Part shown: positions 34,495-42,277 of the stretch, piece after piece
Layout of the letters: each line of letters begins with the position of its first letter
Numbering within the stretch: position 1 is the first letter of the stretch
From: Fodinibacter sp963763015
GTDB taxonomy: Bacteria; Actinomycetota; Actinomycetes; Actinomycetales; Dermatophilaceae
Direction of reading: 5' to 3'
Length of the DNA stretch: 64,000 nucleotides
NCBI GenBank assembly: GCA_963763015.1
Contig: CAVXML010000011.1
Location: forward strand, 124,001 to 188,000
Made by a program: the position numbers and the translations under genes
The notes under the pieces: model-generated
The model's input: only the letters and a program-made list of their open reading frames with translations
Told to the model about the DNA's origin: nothing
Databases searched by the model: none

Positions 34495-35103
34495 ATGGAC
34501 GCCGCCGCCTGGGACGCCCGCTACGCCGAGAGCGACCTCGTGTGGTCGACCGAGCCCAACCTCTGGGTCCGGGAGCTGTGTGCGGAGATGAGGCCCGGAC
34601 GCGCCCTCGACGTCGCCGCAGGGGAGGGCCGGAACGCCCTCTGGCTCGCCGAGCGGGGCTGGACCGTCACCGCCACCGACTTCTCGTCGGTGGCGGTGAG
34701 GCGCATCCGTGAGCTGGCCGACCGCCGGCTCGGCAACGAGGCCGGGGACCGGTTGCACGCGCTCGTCGCCGACGCGACCGAGCAGCCGCCGGGAACCGGG
34801 TACGACCTGGTCCTTCTCTCCTACCTCCACCTGCCGTGGGACGCGTGGACCCGCAGCCTGGCCGCGGCCGTCGAGGCGACCCGGCCAGCAGGTGCCGTGG
34901 TCGTCGTCGCGCACGCACGGCGCAACCTCGCCGAGGGAGTGGGCGGCCCGCAGGACACTGCGATCCTCCTCGACCCCGAGCACCTGGTGGCCTCCGCCTC
35001 CGGGCTGCCGGTCACCGTGGAGCTGGCGGAGATCCGTGCTCGCGACGTGGCGGACGCGCCTCGCCCCGCCCTCGACACCGTCGCGCTGCTGCGCAGGCAG
35101 TGA
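34495..35103 (+). CDS. Class I SAM-dependent methyltransferase
   Basis: 202 residues. Motif I ALDVAAGEGRNALWLAERGW at about residues 38-57, then VTATDFSSVAVRRIRELA. It resembles the TehB/thiopurine-like small-molecule methyltransferases often found beside CsoR-family genes in actinobacteria. Starts 8 bases after the regulator stop, so it belongs to the same operon. A thiol or sulfide methylation role is speculative. Confidence 0.85.
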   Translation: MDAAAWDARYAESDLVWSTEPNLWVRELCAEMRPGRALDVAAGEGRNALWLAERGWTVTATDFSSVAVRRIRELADRRLGNEAGDRLHALVADATEQPPGTGYDLVLLSYLHLPWDAWTRSLAAAVEATRPAGAVVVVAHARRNLAEGVGGPQDTAILLDPEHLVASASGLPVTVELAEIRARDVADAPRPALDTVALLRRQ

Positions 35104-35134
35104 CACGCCATCACCTCGTCGGCACGACGTCCGG

Positions 35135-36790
35135 TCAGACCGTGAGCAGCTCGTGCTCGGCACGCGAGGCCGACGTCCCGGCCAGCCAGGTGCGGTAGCC
35201 GCCGTCGAGGTTGCGCACGTCGGGACGGCCGTGCTGCGCGAGGATGCGGGACGCGGTGTGCCCGCGAACCCCGACCGCGCAGTGCACGACGACCCGCCCG
35301 GTCGGGATCTCCCCGAGGCGTTCGCGCAAGCAGTCGAGGGGGATGTGCAGCGCACCGGGGATCGTGCCGTACGTGCGTCGCTCCGGCTCGGTCCGGAGGT
35401 CGACGAGAACCGCGCCCTCCTCCAGTGCGGCGTCGAGCTCGTGCCACTGGATGGTGTGGCTGACCCCTCGCCTGAGGTTGTCCGCGACGTGCCCGAGCAT
35501 GTTGACCGGGTCCTTGGCCGCCGAGAACGCGGGGGCGTACGCCAGCTCGAGCTCCGCGAGGGCGCTGGCCGTCAGGCCACCCGACATCGCCGTCGCGATG
35601 ACGTCGATCCGCTTGTCGACCCCGGACTCCCCCACGCCCTGGGCTCCGAGCACGGCGTCGGTCTCGGGGTCGACGAGGAGCTTCAGGGCCAGGTCGTCGG
35701 CCCCCGGATAGTACGTGGCATGGGATGCCGGGTGGGTGTGGATGACCCGGTGCGGTCGCGCGGCGGCCCGCAACCGCTTCTCGTTCCAGCCGGTCGTGGC
35801 GACCTGGAGCCCGAAGACGCCGACGATCGCCGTGCCCAGGACGGGCCGGTCCCGGGCGGCGAGACCGGCGATGGTGTCAGCGACCCGGCGGCCCTGGAGG
35901 TTCGCGGTGTTGGCGAGGGGGACGAGCGTGGCCGACCCGTCGACGGCATCGGTCTTCTCGACCGCGTCACCGACCGCGAAGATCGCCGGGTCGCTCGTGC
36001 GCAGCGTCTCGTCGACGACGATGCCGCCCCGGGGCCCGATCGTCAGGCCGGCCCGCTCGGCCAGCGAGCACTCGGGGCGCACGCCGATGGCGGCCACGAC
36101 GAGGTCGGCCGGGAGTGTGTCGCCGCTCGACAGCAGGACGTCGTCGACGCCGATCGCGCGCAGGCCGTCACCGAGGCGCAGGTCGACGCCGTGGGTCCGG
36201 ATCCGGTCGTGGACCAGGGCTGCCAGCTCGGGGTCGAGGGGTGCCATCACCTGGTCGGCGGCCTCGACGAGGGCGACGTCGACCCCGCGGTGCACGAGGT
36301 TCTCGGTGACCTCGATGCCGATGAAGCCGCCGCCCACGACGACCGCGGTGCGGGCATCGCGGGTCGCGGCGACCATGGCGTCGGTGTCCTCGATGTCGCG
36401 CAGCGAGAGGGCACGCTCGATGCCGGGTACTGGGGGGCGGACCGGCCGGGCACCGGTGCTGATCACCAGCGCGTCGTAGGGCAGCTCACTGGTGGCGCCC
36501 CGGTCGAGGTCACGGGCGACGACGACGTGCCGGCCACGGTCGATCCGCAGAGCCTCGTGACGCACCCGGACGTCGAGGTCGAACCGGCGGCGCAACGCCT
36601 CCGGCGTCTGGAGCAGGAGGGCCGAACGCCGCTCGATGACGCCGCCGACGTGGTACGGCAGACCGCAGTTGGCGTAGGACACGTGCCCGCTGCGCTCGAG
36701 GACCGTGATCTCGGCGTGCTCGTCGAGCCGTCGCAGTCTGGTGGCCGCGCTCATCCCACCAGCCACTCCACCGACAATGAGAACTCGCAT
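35135..36790 (-). CDS. CoA-disulfide reductase-rhodanese fusion flavoprotein
   Basis: 551 residues. N-terminal FAD motif VLIVGGVAGGMSAATRLRRLD, then SYANCGLPYHVGG with the CoADR-type redox Cys42; NADH motif VVVGGGFIGIEVTENL; dimerisation domain; and a C-terminal rhodanese domain with active-site Cys504 in VVHCAVGVRGHTAS. Such CoADR-RHD enzymes reduce CoA disulfides or CoA-persulfides and handle polysulfide. The ATG at 36790 lies 9 bases from a copy of the CstR-type operator, so it belongs to the same regulon. Convergent with the methyltransferase gene. Confidence 0.93.
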   Translation of the reverse strand: MRVLIVGGVAGGMSAATRLRRLDEHAEITVLERSGHVSYANCGLPYHVGGVIERRSALLLQTPEALRRRFDLDVRVRHEALRIDRGRHVVVARDLDRGATSELPYDALVISTGARPVRPPVPGIERALSLRDIEDTDAMVAATRDARTAVVVGGGFIGIEVTENLVHRGVDVALVEAADQVMAPLDPELAALVHDRIRTHGVDLRLGDGLRAIGVDDVLLSSGDTLPADLVVAAIGVRPECSLAERAGLTIGPRGGIVVDETLRTSDPAIFAVGDAVEKTDAVDGSATLVPLANTANLQGRRVADTIAGLAARDRPVLGTAIVGVFGLQVATTGWNEKRLRAAARPHRVIHTHPASHATYYPGADDLALKLLVDPETDAVLGAQGVGESGVDKRIDVIATAMSGGLTASALAELELAYAPAFSAAKDPVNMLGHVADNLRRGVSHTIQWHELDAALEEGAVLVDLRTEPERRTYGTIPGALHIPLDCLRERLGEIPTGRVVVHCAVGVRGHTASRILAQHGRPDVRNLDGGYRTWLAGTSASRAEHELLTV

Positions 36791-36798
36791 GGCGCCAG

Positions 36799-36816
36799 CA
36801 TACCCGGTGGGGTATA
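36799..36816. promoter_or_regulatory. Second CsoR/CstR-type operator, between divergent CoADR-RHD and Cys-rich genes
   Basis: CATACCC-GGTG-GGGTATA, the same arms and the same 4-base centre length as the operator at 33753-33770. It lies between the two divergent start codons (36790 minus, 36863 plus), so one site can control both. Confidence 0.78.
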
Positions 36817-36862
36817 GTCGGCGGACACCGCCCCCCCAATCCCGACCAGGAGGAGACCCGGC

Positions 36863-37024
36863 ATGTGCCGAGCAGTGACCTGCCGTACCTGTGGCAAGGC
36901 GACGTGGGCCGGCTGCGGCCAGCACGCCGATGCCGTACTTCGCGGGGTCCCGGCCTCCGCGCGGTGCCAGGGTCACGCGAGCGAGCCGGGCAGCGGCATG
37001 CTGGCGAGGATCTTCGGCCGCTGA
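36863..37024 (+). CDS. 53-residue Cys-rich protein, divergent from CoADR-rhodanese
   Basis: Small basic protein MCRAVTCRTCGKATWAGCGQ..., with Cys at residues 2, 7, 10, 18 and 38 and His at 21 and 40; the CRTCGK motif and CGQHAD could form a zinc site or a sulfur acceptor. AGGAGG Shine-Dalgarno 9 bases upstream; the frame is clean to TGA at 37022. Controlled by the operator at 36799-36816. I recall similar short actinobacterial proteins beginning MC(K/R)AVTC without a known function. Its reactive cysteines and location suggest a part in sulfur transfer; that is inference. Confidence 0.78.
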   Translation: MCRAVTCRTCGKATWAGCGQHADAVLRGVPASARCQGHASEPGSGMLARIFGR

Positions 37025-37069
37025 GGCGAGGTGCGGGGGCGTGCAGGGTGCCGGCATCCGGGACCGCTT

Positions 37070-37101
37070 CTCTTGAAGAGTTCCAGAAACGCGGGCATAC
37101 T
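37070..37101 (+). promoter_or_regulatory. furA-katG promoter with a CTCTTGAAGAG palindrome
   Basis: -35 TTGAAG (37073-37078), 17 bases, -10 CATACT (37096-37101), 6 bases, GTG of furA at 37108. The -35 lies inside the perfect palindrome CTCTT-G-AAGAG at 37070-37080, a candidate FurA autoregulatory site. Confidence 0.6.
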
Positions 37102-37107
37102 CGCATC

Positions 37108-37596
37108 GTGTCGACGACGCCGGAGCTCGAGCGGATGCTGCGGGCGGCGCCGTTGCGGGTGACCCGGCCGCGGGTGGCCGTGCTCGCGGCCGTCCACGCG
37201 CTCCCGCACTCCGACACGGACTCGATCATCGGCGCCGTGCGTCAGGAGCTCCCCGGCGTCTCGCACCAGGCCGTCTACGACGTGCTGCGCGCCCTCACGG
37301 GGGCGGGCCTCGTGCGCCGCATCCAGCCGTCCGGCTCGGTGGCCCGCTACGAGGCGCGGGTCGGGGACAACCACCACCACGTCGTGTGCCGCTCGTGCGG
37401 CGCCATCGCCGACGTGGACTGCGCGGTCGGCCACGTGCCCTGCCTCACCGCCTCGGACGACCGGGGCTTCGACATCGACGAGGCCGAGGTCACGTACTGG
37501 GGCCTGTGCCCATACTGCTCGTCGAGGCGCCACCTGACGACGGGCTCCCCAAACCAGACCAAGCCGCACACCCCGACAGGAGATGGACCGACGTGA
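37108..37596 (+). CDS. furA: Fur-family transcriptional regulator (FurA)
   Basis: 162 residues. Winged-helix LRVTRPRVAVLAAVHALPHSDTD and VSHQAVYDVLRALTGAGLVRRI; metal/Zn-binding HHHVVCRSCG and CPYCS. Upstream of katG and overlapping it by GTGA, the conserved furA-katG arrangement in which FurA represses catalase-peroxidase and is relieved by oxidation. GTG start set by the leaderless promoter geometry; an upstream frame overlaps the Cys-rich gene and has no homology. Confidence 0.95.
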   Translation: MSTTPELERMLRAAPLRVTRPRVAVLAAVHALPHSDTDSIIGAVRQELPGVSHQAVYDVLRALTGAGLVRRIQPSGSVARYEARVGDNHHHVVCRSCGAIADVDCAVGHVPCLTASDDRGFDIDEAEVTYWGLCPYCSSRRHLTTGSPNQTKPHTPTGDGPT

Positions 37597-39818
37597 CCGA
37601 GCACGACATCGACGGCGTGACCGACCATGGCAGCGAGAGCGAGAACCCCGCCATCGCGCCCCCCACCCCGAAGAAGGGCGGCCGGCCGGCCACGAACCAG
37701 GACTGGTGGCCCAACCAGCTGAACCTCCAGGTGCTGCACCAGCACTCCGAGCGCGGCAACCCGATGGGGCCGGAGTTCCGCTACGCCGACGCGTTCGCGT
37801 CCCTCGACGTCGAGGCCCTCAAGCAGGACCTCGTGGACGTCATGACGACGTCGCAGGACTGGTGGCCCGCCGACTACGGGCACTACGGGCCGCTGTTCAT
37901 CCGGATGAGCTGGCACTCGGCGGGCACCTACCGCATCGCTGACGGTCGCGGTGGTGCCGGCGACGGCGCCCAGCGCTTCGCGCCGCTGAACAGCTGGCCG
38001 GACAACGCCAACCTCGACAAGGCCCGTCGACTGCTGTGGCCGGTGAAGCAGAAGTACGGCAGCGCCATCTCGTGGGCCGACCTCCTCGTGCTCGCCGGCA
38101 ACGTCGCCCTGGAGTCCATGGGGTTCAAGACCTTCGGCTTCGGCTTCGGCCGCGAGGACGTGTGGGAGCCCGAGGAGATCTTCTGGGGTCCCGAGGACAC
38201 CTGGCTGGGCGACGAGCGCTACAGCGGTGACCGCGAGCTGACCGGTCCCTTCGGCGCCGTGCAGATGGGCCTGATCTACGTCAACCCGGAGGGCCCGAAC
38301 GGCCGGCCCGACCCGCTGGCCTCGGCCCACGACATCCGCGAGACCTTCCGCCGGATGGCGATGAACGACGAGGAGACCGTCGCGCTCATCGCCGGCGGTC
38401 ACACCTTCGGCAAGACCCACGGGGCGTGGGACCCCGATCTCGTCGGCCCCGAGCCGGAGGCCTGCCCCGTGGAGCACCAGGGGTTGGGCTGGATCAGCGC
38501 CCACGGCACCGGAAAGGGCAAGGACACCATCACCAGTGGTCTCGAGGGTGCCTGGACCCCGACGCCGATCACCTGGGACAACAGCTACTTCGAGACCCTG
38601 TTCGGCTACGAGTGGGAGCTCGCCGAGAGCCCGGCCGGCGCCAAGCAGTGGCGGCCCAAGGACGGGGCCGGCGCCGACACGGTGCCCGACGCGCACGACC
38701 CGGACGTGCGGCACGCGCCGATGATGGCCACGACCGACCTCGCGCTGCGGGTCGACCCTACGTACGAGAAGATCTCCCGGCGCTTCATGGAGAACCCCGA
38801 CCAGCTCGCCGACGCGTTCGCCAGGGCCTGGTACAAGCTGCTCCACCGCGACATGGGCCCCGTCACGCGCTACCTCGGCCCGTGGGTGCCGGAGCCGCAG
38901 CTGTGGCAGGACCCGGTGCCGGAGGTCGACCACGAGCTCGTCGACGACTCGGACGTCGCACGGCTCAAGGAGGCGATCCTCGGCTCGGAGCTCAGCGTGC
39001 CGCAGCTCGTCTCGACGGCGTGGGCCGCCGCGGCGAGCTTCCGCGCCACGGACAAGCGGGGCGGCGCCAACGGGGCCCGGATCCGGCTCGAGCCGCAGCG
39101 GAGCTGGGCCTCGAACGACTCGGCCGAGCTCGCCGCCGTGCTGTCCGTTCTCGAGCGGATCCAGGCGGACTTCAACGGATCCCAGTCGGGCGGCACGAAG
39201 GTCTCGCTCGCCGACCTCATCGTCCTCGGCGGCTGCGCCGCGGTCGAGAAGGCGGCACGGGATGCCGGCCACGACATCACGGTGCCGTTCGCGCCGGGCC
39301 GTACCGACGCCTCGCAGGAGCAGACCGACGTGGAGTCGTTCTCGGTGCTCGAGCCGCACGCCGACGGCTTCCGCAACTACCTCCGGGCCGGGGAGAAGCT
39401 GCATCCGGAGACGCTCCTGCTCGACCGGGCGAACCTGCTCCTGCTCACCGCCCCGGAGATGACGGTGCTCATCGGGGGCATGCGCGTGCTCGACGCCAAC
39501 CTCGGGCGCTCTCCGCTCGGCGTGTTCACCGAGCGTCGAGGGGTCCTGACCAACGACTTCTTCGTCAACCTGCTCAGCCCGGCTGTCGAGTGGAAGCCGT
39601 CGGTGAACGACGAGAACGTCTACGACGGGCGGGACCGCTCCACCGGCTCCATCACCTGGACCGCCACGGCGGTCGACCTCGTCCTCGGTTCGAACTCGCA
39701 GCTGCGGGGGATCGCCGAGGTCTACGGGGCGGCCGACGGGGAGGACCGGTTCGTGCGCGACTTCGTTCGGGCCTGGGACAAGGTCATGAACCTCGACCGG
39801 TTCGACCTGCACGGCTGA
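37593..39818 (+). CDS. katG: Catalase-peroxidase (KatG)
   Basis: 741-residue bifunctional haem peroxidase. All key residues stand at the positions known in Mycobacterium tuberculosis KatG: Arg104, Trp107 and distal His108 (RMSWHSAGTYR), Tyr229 (GLIYVNPEG), Met255 (FRRMAMNDEE) and proximal His270 (AGGHTFGKTHG). The Trp107-Tyr229-Met255 adduct can thus form. The second, inactive peroxidase-like half is also present. GTG overlaps the furA stop. A hairpin follows. Confidence 0.97.
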   Translation: MTEHDIDGVTDHGSESENPAIAPPTPKKGGRPATNQDWWPNQLNLQVLHQHSERGNPMGPEFRYADAFASLDVEALKQDLVDVMTTSQDWWPADYGHYGPLFIRMSWHSAGTYRIADGRGGAGDGAQRFAPLNSWPDNANLDKARRLLWPVKQKYGSAISWADLLVLAGNVALESMGFKTFGFGFGREDVWEPEEIFWGPEDTWLGDERYSGDRELTGPFGAVQMGLIYVNPEGPNGRPDPLASAHDIRETFRRMAMNDEETVALIAGGHTFGKTHGAWDPDLVGPEPEACPVEHQGLGWISAHGTGKGKDTITSGLEGAWTPTPITWDNSYFETLFGYEWELAESPAGAKQWRPKDGAGADTVPDAHDPDVRHAPMMATTDLALRVDPTYEKISRRFMENPDQLADAFARAWYKLLHRDMGPVTRYLGPWVPEPQLWQDPVPEVDHELVDDSDVARLKEAILGSELSVPQLVSTAWAAAASFRATDKRGGANGARIRLEPQRSWASNDSAELAAVLSVLERIQADFNGSQSGGTKVSLADLIVLGGCAAVEKAARDAGHDITVPFAPGRTDASQEQTDVESFSVLEPHADGFRNYLRAGEKLHPETLLLDRANLLLLTAPEMTVLIGGMRVLDANLGRSPLGVFTERRGVLTNDFFVNLLSPAVEWKPSVNDENVYDGRDRSTGSITWTATAVDLVLGSNSQLRGIAEVYGAADGEDRFVRDFVRAWDKVMNLDRFDLHG

Positions 39819-39824
39819 CGGTCC

Positions 39825-39859
39825 GAGGGCCCGGTCGCCTCGACGGTGACCGGGCTCTC
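39825..39859 (+). terminator. Hairpin after katG
   Basis: 12-bp stem with one G-T wobble, 39825-39836 with 39848-39859, 11-base loop; 6 bases after the katG stop. Confidence 0.7.
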
Positions 39860-39895
39860 GCCGTGTCGTCCGGCAGGACGCGCCGGCGCGCGGGC

Positions 39896-40951
39896 TCAGC
39901 GCGACGGGTCCACCAGCACGATCCCTCGCGAGGCGGCGGTGCCCATTCCGGCGAGGGCGTCGCCCGCCTCCACGAGGCCGAGCGGTTCGCCGGGTGCGAG
40001 GAGGTCGGCGAGGGTGAGCCGCCCGGAGGCGACGTCCGCCAGCATCGCCGGGTAGTCGGCGGCGGCCATCCCGTGGCTTCCGAGCACGTCCAGCTCCCAG
40101 CCGATGACCCGGTCCATCGGGACGTCGGCCGGGCCTGCAGTCGGTGGCAGCAGGCCCACCTGCACGTGCCGCCCCCGGCGCCCGAGCGAGAGGATGCCGG
40201 TGCGGCAGGTCTGGGGGGAGCCGAGCGCGTCGACGCTCACGGCGGCGCCGCCACCGGACCACTCGACCACGGCGGCGACGACCGACTCCGCACCGATGCT
40301 CGCGTCGACGACCTGCTCGGCACCGACGAAGAGGGCCCGTTCGAGCGAGGCCGCGGCGACGTCGACGGCGCAGACCCGTGCCCCCCGGCTCCTGGACACC
40401 TCGACGGCGGCGAGGCCCACGCCGCCACATCCGAGGACGACGACCGTCTCGCCGGCTTGCACGCGCGCGCGACCGACCAGGGCGCGGTAGGCCGTCGCCA
40501 CCCGGCACCCGAGCCCCGCGGCGGCGCCGACGTCCAGCCCGTCGGGGAGCTCCACCAGGTTCGTGGCAGCCGCATGGACGACGACGAGCTCGGCGAACGA
40601 CCCGGGGTCGGTGAACCCGGGCTGGCGCTGGTGAGGGCACACCTGACCCTCGCCGGCACGACACACCGCACACGTGCCGCACGCCATGACGAACGGCGAG
40701 GTCACCCGGCGACCCGCCCAGGCGGGGTCGACCCCCTCGCCGACGGACTCCACCACGCCCGCCAGCTCGTGACCCGGGACGTGCGGGAAGACGGTGATGT
40801 CCGGGTCGTGACCCATCCAGCCGTGCCAGTCGCTTCGGCACAGCCCGCTCGCGAGCACGCGGACGACGGCCCCGCCCGCCGGGGCGACCGGCTCGGCACG
40901 GTCGACGACCGCGAGGGGAGAGCCGAAGGCCGCATAGGTCAGTGCTCGCAC
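39896..40951 (-). CDS. Zinc-dependent alcohol dehydrogenase (MDR family)
   Basis: 351 residues. Catalytic zinc site GLCRSDWHGWMGHD and GHELAGVVESVGEGVD; structural zinc Cys in CGTCAVCRAGEGQVCPHQ; cofactor motif VVVLGCGGVGLAAVEVSRSRGARV. GTG start at 40951 lies 6 bases after CACGCT. The longer open frame upstream has no homology. Substrate unassigned; the position of zinc ligands fits class III/benzyl-alcohol-like dehydrogenases. Confidence 0.92.
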   Translation of the reverse strand: MRALTYAAFGSPLAVVDRAEPVAPAGGAVVRVLASGLCRSDWHGWMGHDPDITVFPHVPGHELAGVVESVGEGVDPAWAGRRVTSPFVMACGTCAVCRAGEGQVCPHQRQPGFTDPGSFAELVVVHAAATNLVELPDGLDVGAAAGLGCRVATAYRALVGRARVQAGETVVVLGCGGVGLAAVEVSRSRGARVCAVDVAAASLERALFVGAEQVVDASIGAESVVAAVVEWSGGGAAVSVDALGSPQTCRTGILSLGRRGRHVQVGLLPPTAGPADVPMDRVIGWELDVLGSHGMAAADYPAMLADVASGRLTLADLLAPGEPLGLVEAGDALAGMGTAASRGIVLVDPSR

Positions 40952-40957
40952 GGACCC

Positions 40958-40963
40958 AGCGTG
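40958..40963 (-). promoter_or_regulatory. -10 element of the alcohol dehydrogenase gene
   Basis: CACGCT on the minus strand, then GGGTCC, then GTG at 40951. Confidence 0.4.
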
Positions 40964-41087
40964 CCACCCCTCCTCCGGGCCGGACCGAGGGCGGGAACGG
41001 CAGCCGGCCCGGCGCGACCGGTCACGGTTTCGACACGACCGGGCCAATCCCTGGACACCGTGCCGAGTGCTGTGGAGACAATGGTGG

Positions 41088-42206
41088 GTGACGGATGGGA
41101 GCGCTCCCACAGGGAGTGGGGCCGTACCACGGTCGTCCCGTCCTCGAGCGTCTGGCGCCCGTGCCGGAGCCGTCCGGGAACCCGGCGCCGGCACGGGAGC
41201 CAGGCGGCCCCCCACCATCGAGGAGGTCGCCCGTGCGGCGGGGGTGGGGCGTGGCACGGCCTCCAGGGTGGTCAACGGGTCCGCGCACGTCTCGCCCGCC
41301 GCCCGGGCCGCGGTGCGCAAGGCCGTGGCGGACCTCGGCTACGTGCCGAACCGGGCAGCCCGCTCGCTGGTCACCCGTCGCACGGACACGGTCGCCCTCG
41401 TCGTCTCCGAGCCGGGGGACCGGCTCTTCGGCGACCCCTTCTTCGCCGCGACGCTGCGGGGCATCGGCGAGCGGCTCGCCGAGTCGTCCTACCAGCTGCT
41501 GCTGACGATGACCGCGAGCGAGCGCGACCGCGAGCGGGTCGCCACCTACCTCACCGACCGGCACGTCGACGGCGTGCTGCTCCTGTCGCTCCACGCCGAG
41601 GACGACCTCGCCGCCCGCCTGGAGGCACGTGGGGTGCCGACTGTCTGCGGCGGCCGCCCCACGGCATCCCACCCCGACTGCGTCGTCGACGTCGAGAACC
41701 GCGCCGGAGGGCGCTCGGCGGTCGAGCACCTCCTCGCCCGAGGCCGCCGCCGCATCGCCGTCGTCACCGGTCCGCAGGACATGGCGTCTGCCCACGACCG
41801 CCTGCTCGGCGCGCGCGAGGCCTGGGCGGCCGCCGGCCTGGACCCCGGCGGGCTGCTCGTCGTGCCCGGCGACTACAGCGAGGTGAGCGGCGAGCGGGGC
41901 GTACGCGCGCTCCTCGCGAGGGGTGAGCGGCCGGATGCCGTGTTCGCGGCGTCCGACCTCATGGCTGTCGGTGCGATGCGGGCCCTGCGCTCGGGCGGGC
42001 TGCGCGTGCCCGAGGACGTCGCCGTCGTCGGCTTCGACGACTCGCCCGTGTGCCGGCACACCGAACCCGAGCTCACGACCGTGCGGCAGCCCGTGGTCGA
42101 GCTGGGCCGGGTGATGGCCGACCTCCTCGTCACGAGGATGAGCGGCGGTGACGTGCCGGAGGAGACGGTGCTGCCGACCGAGCTCGTGGTGCGCGGCTCG
42201 AGCTGA
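41088..42206 (+). CDS. LacI-family transcriptional regulator
   Basis: 372 residues. Residues about 48-95 are the LacI HTH: PPTIEEVARAAGVGRGTASRVVNGS, then hinge YVPNRAARSLVTRRT; the rest is a periplasmic-binding-like effector domain ending in VPEDVAVVGFDDSPVCRHTEPELTTVRQP. The long Ser/Arg/Gly N-terminal extension before the HTH is unusual but no in-frame start lies between GTG 41088 and the HTH. A CebR-like operator lies within the first codons. The regulated sugar is unknown; no sugar-transport genes are next to it in this window. Confidence 0.88.
   Translation: MTDGSAPTGSGAVPRSSRPRASGARAGAVREPGAGTGARRPPTIEEVARAAGVGRGTASRVVNGSAHVSPAARAAVRKAVADLGYVPNRAARSLVTRRTDTVALVVSEPGDRLFGDPFFAATLRGIGERLAESSYQLLLTMTASERDRERVATYLTDRHVDGVLLLSLHAEDDLAARLEARGVPTVCGGRPTASHPDCVVDVENRAGGRSAVEHLLARGRRRIAVVTGPQDMASAHDRLLGAREAWAAAGLDPGGLLVVPGDYSEVSGERGVRALLARGERPDAVFAASDLMAVGAMRALRSGGLRVPEDVAVVGFDDSPVCRHTEPELTTVRQPVVELGRVMADLLVTRMSGGDVPEETVLPTELVVRGSS
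41096..41109. promoter_or_regulatory. LacI/CebR-type operator TGGGAGCGCTCCCA
   Basis: Perfect 14-base palindrome identical to the CebR (cellobiose-responsive) site of Streptomyces. It begins 8 bases into the LacI coding sequence as called, so a bound repressor would block its own early elongation. Confidence 0.8.
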
Positions 42207-42277
42207 GGCTGGGGCTCCCGGTGCGGGGGCCCACACGCTGCACGGCAAGCCAGCCCGCGGCGAACCGCCGGCTCCGG

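Noticed and set aside
37347..40967. A 1,206-codon open frame antisense to furA, katG and the alcohol dehydrogenase region
   Set aside because: GC-rich codon-position shadow: the plus strand encodes KatG with all catalytic residues, and the antisense frame is low-complexity Arg/Val/Gly sequence without a domain.
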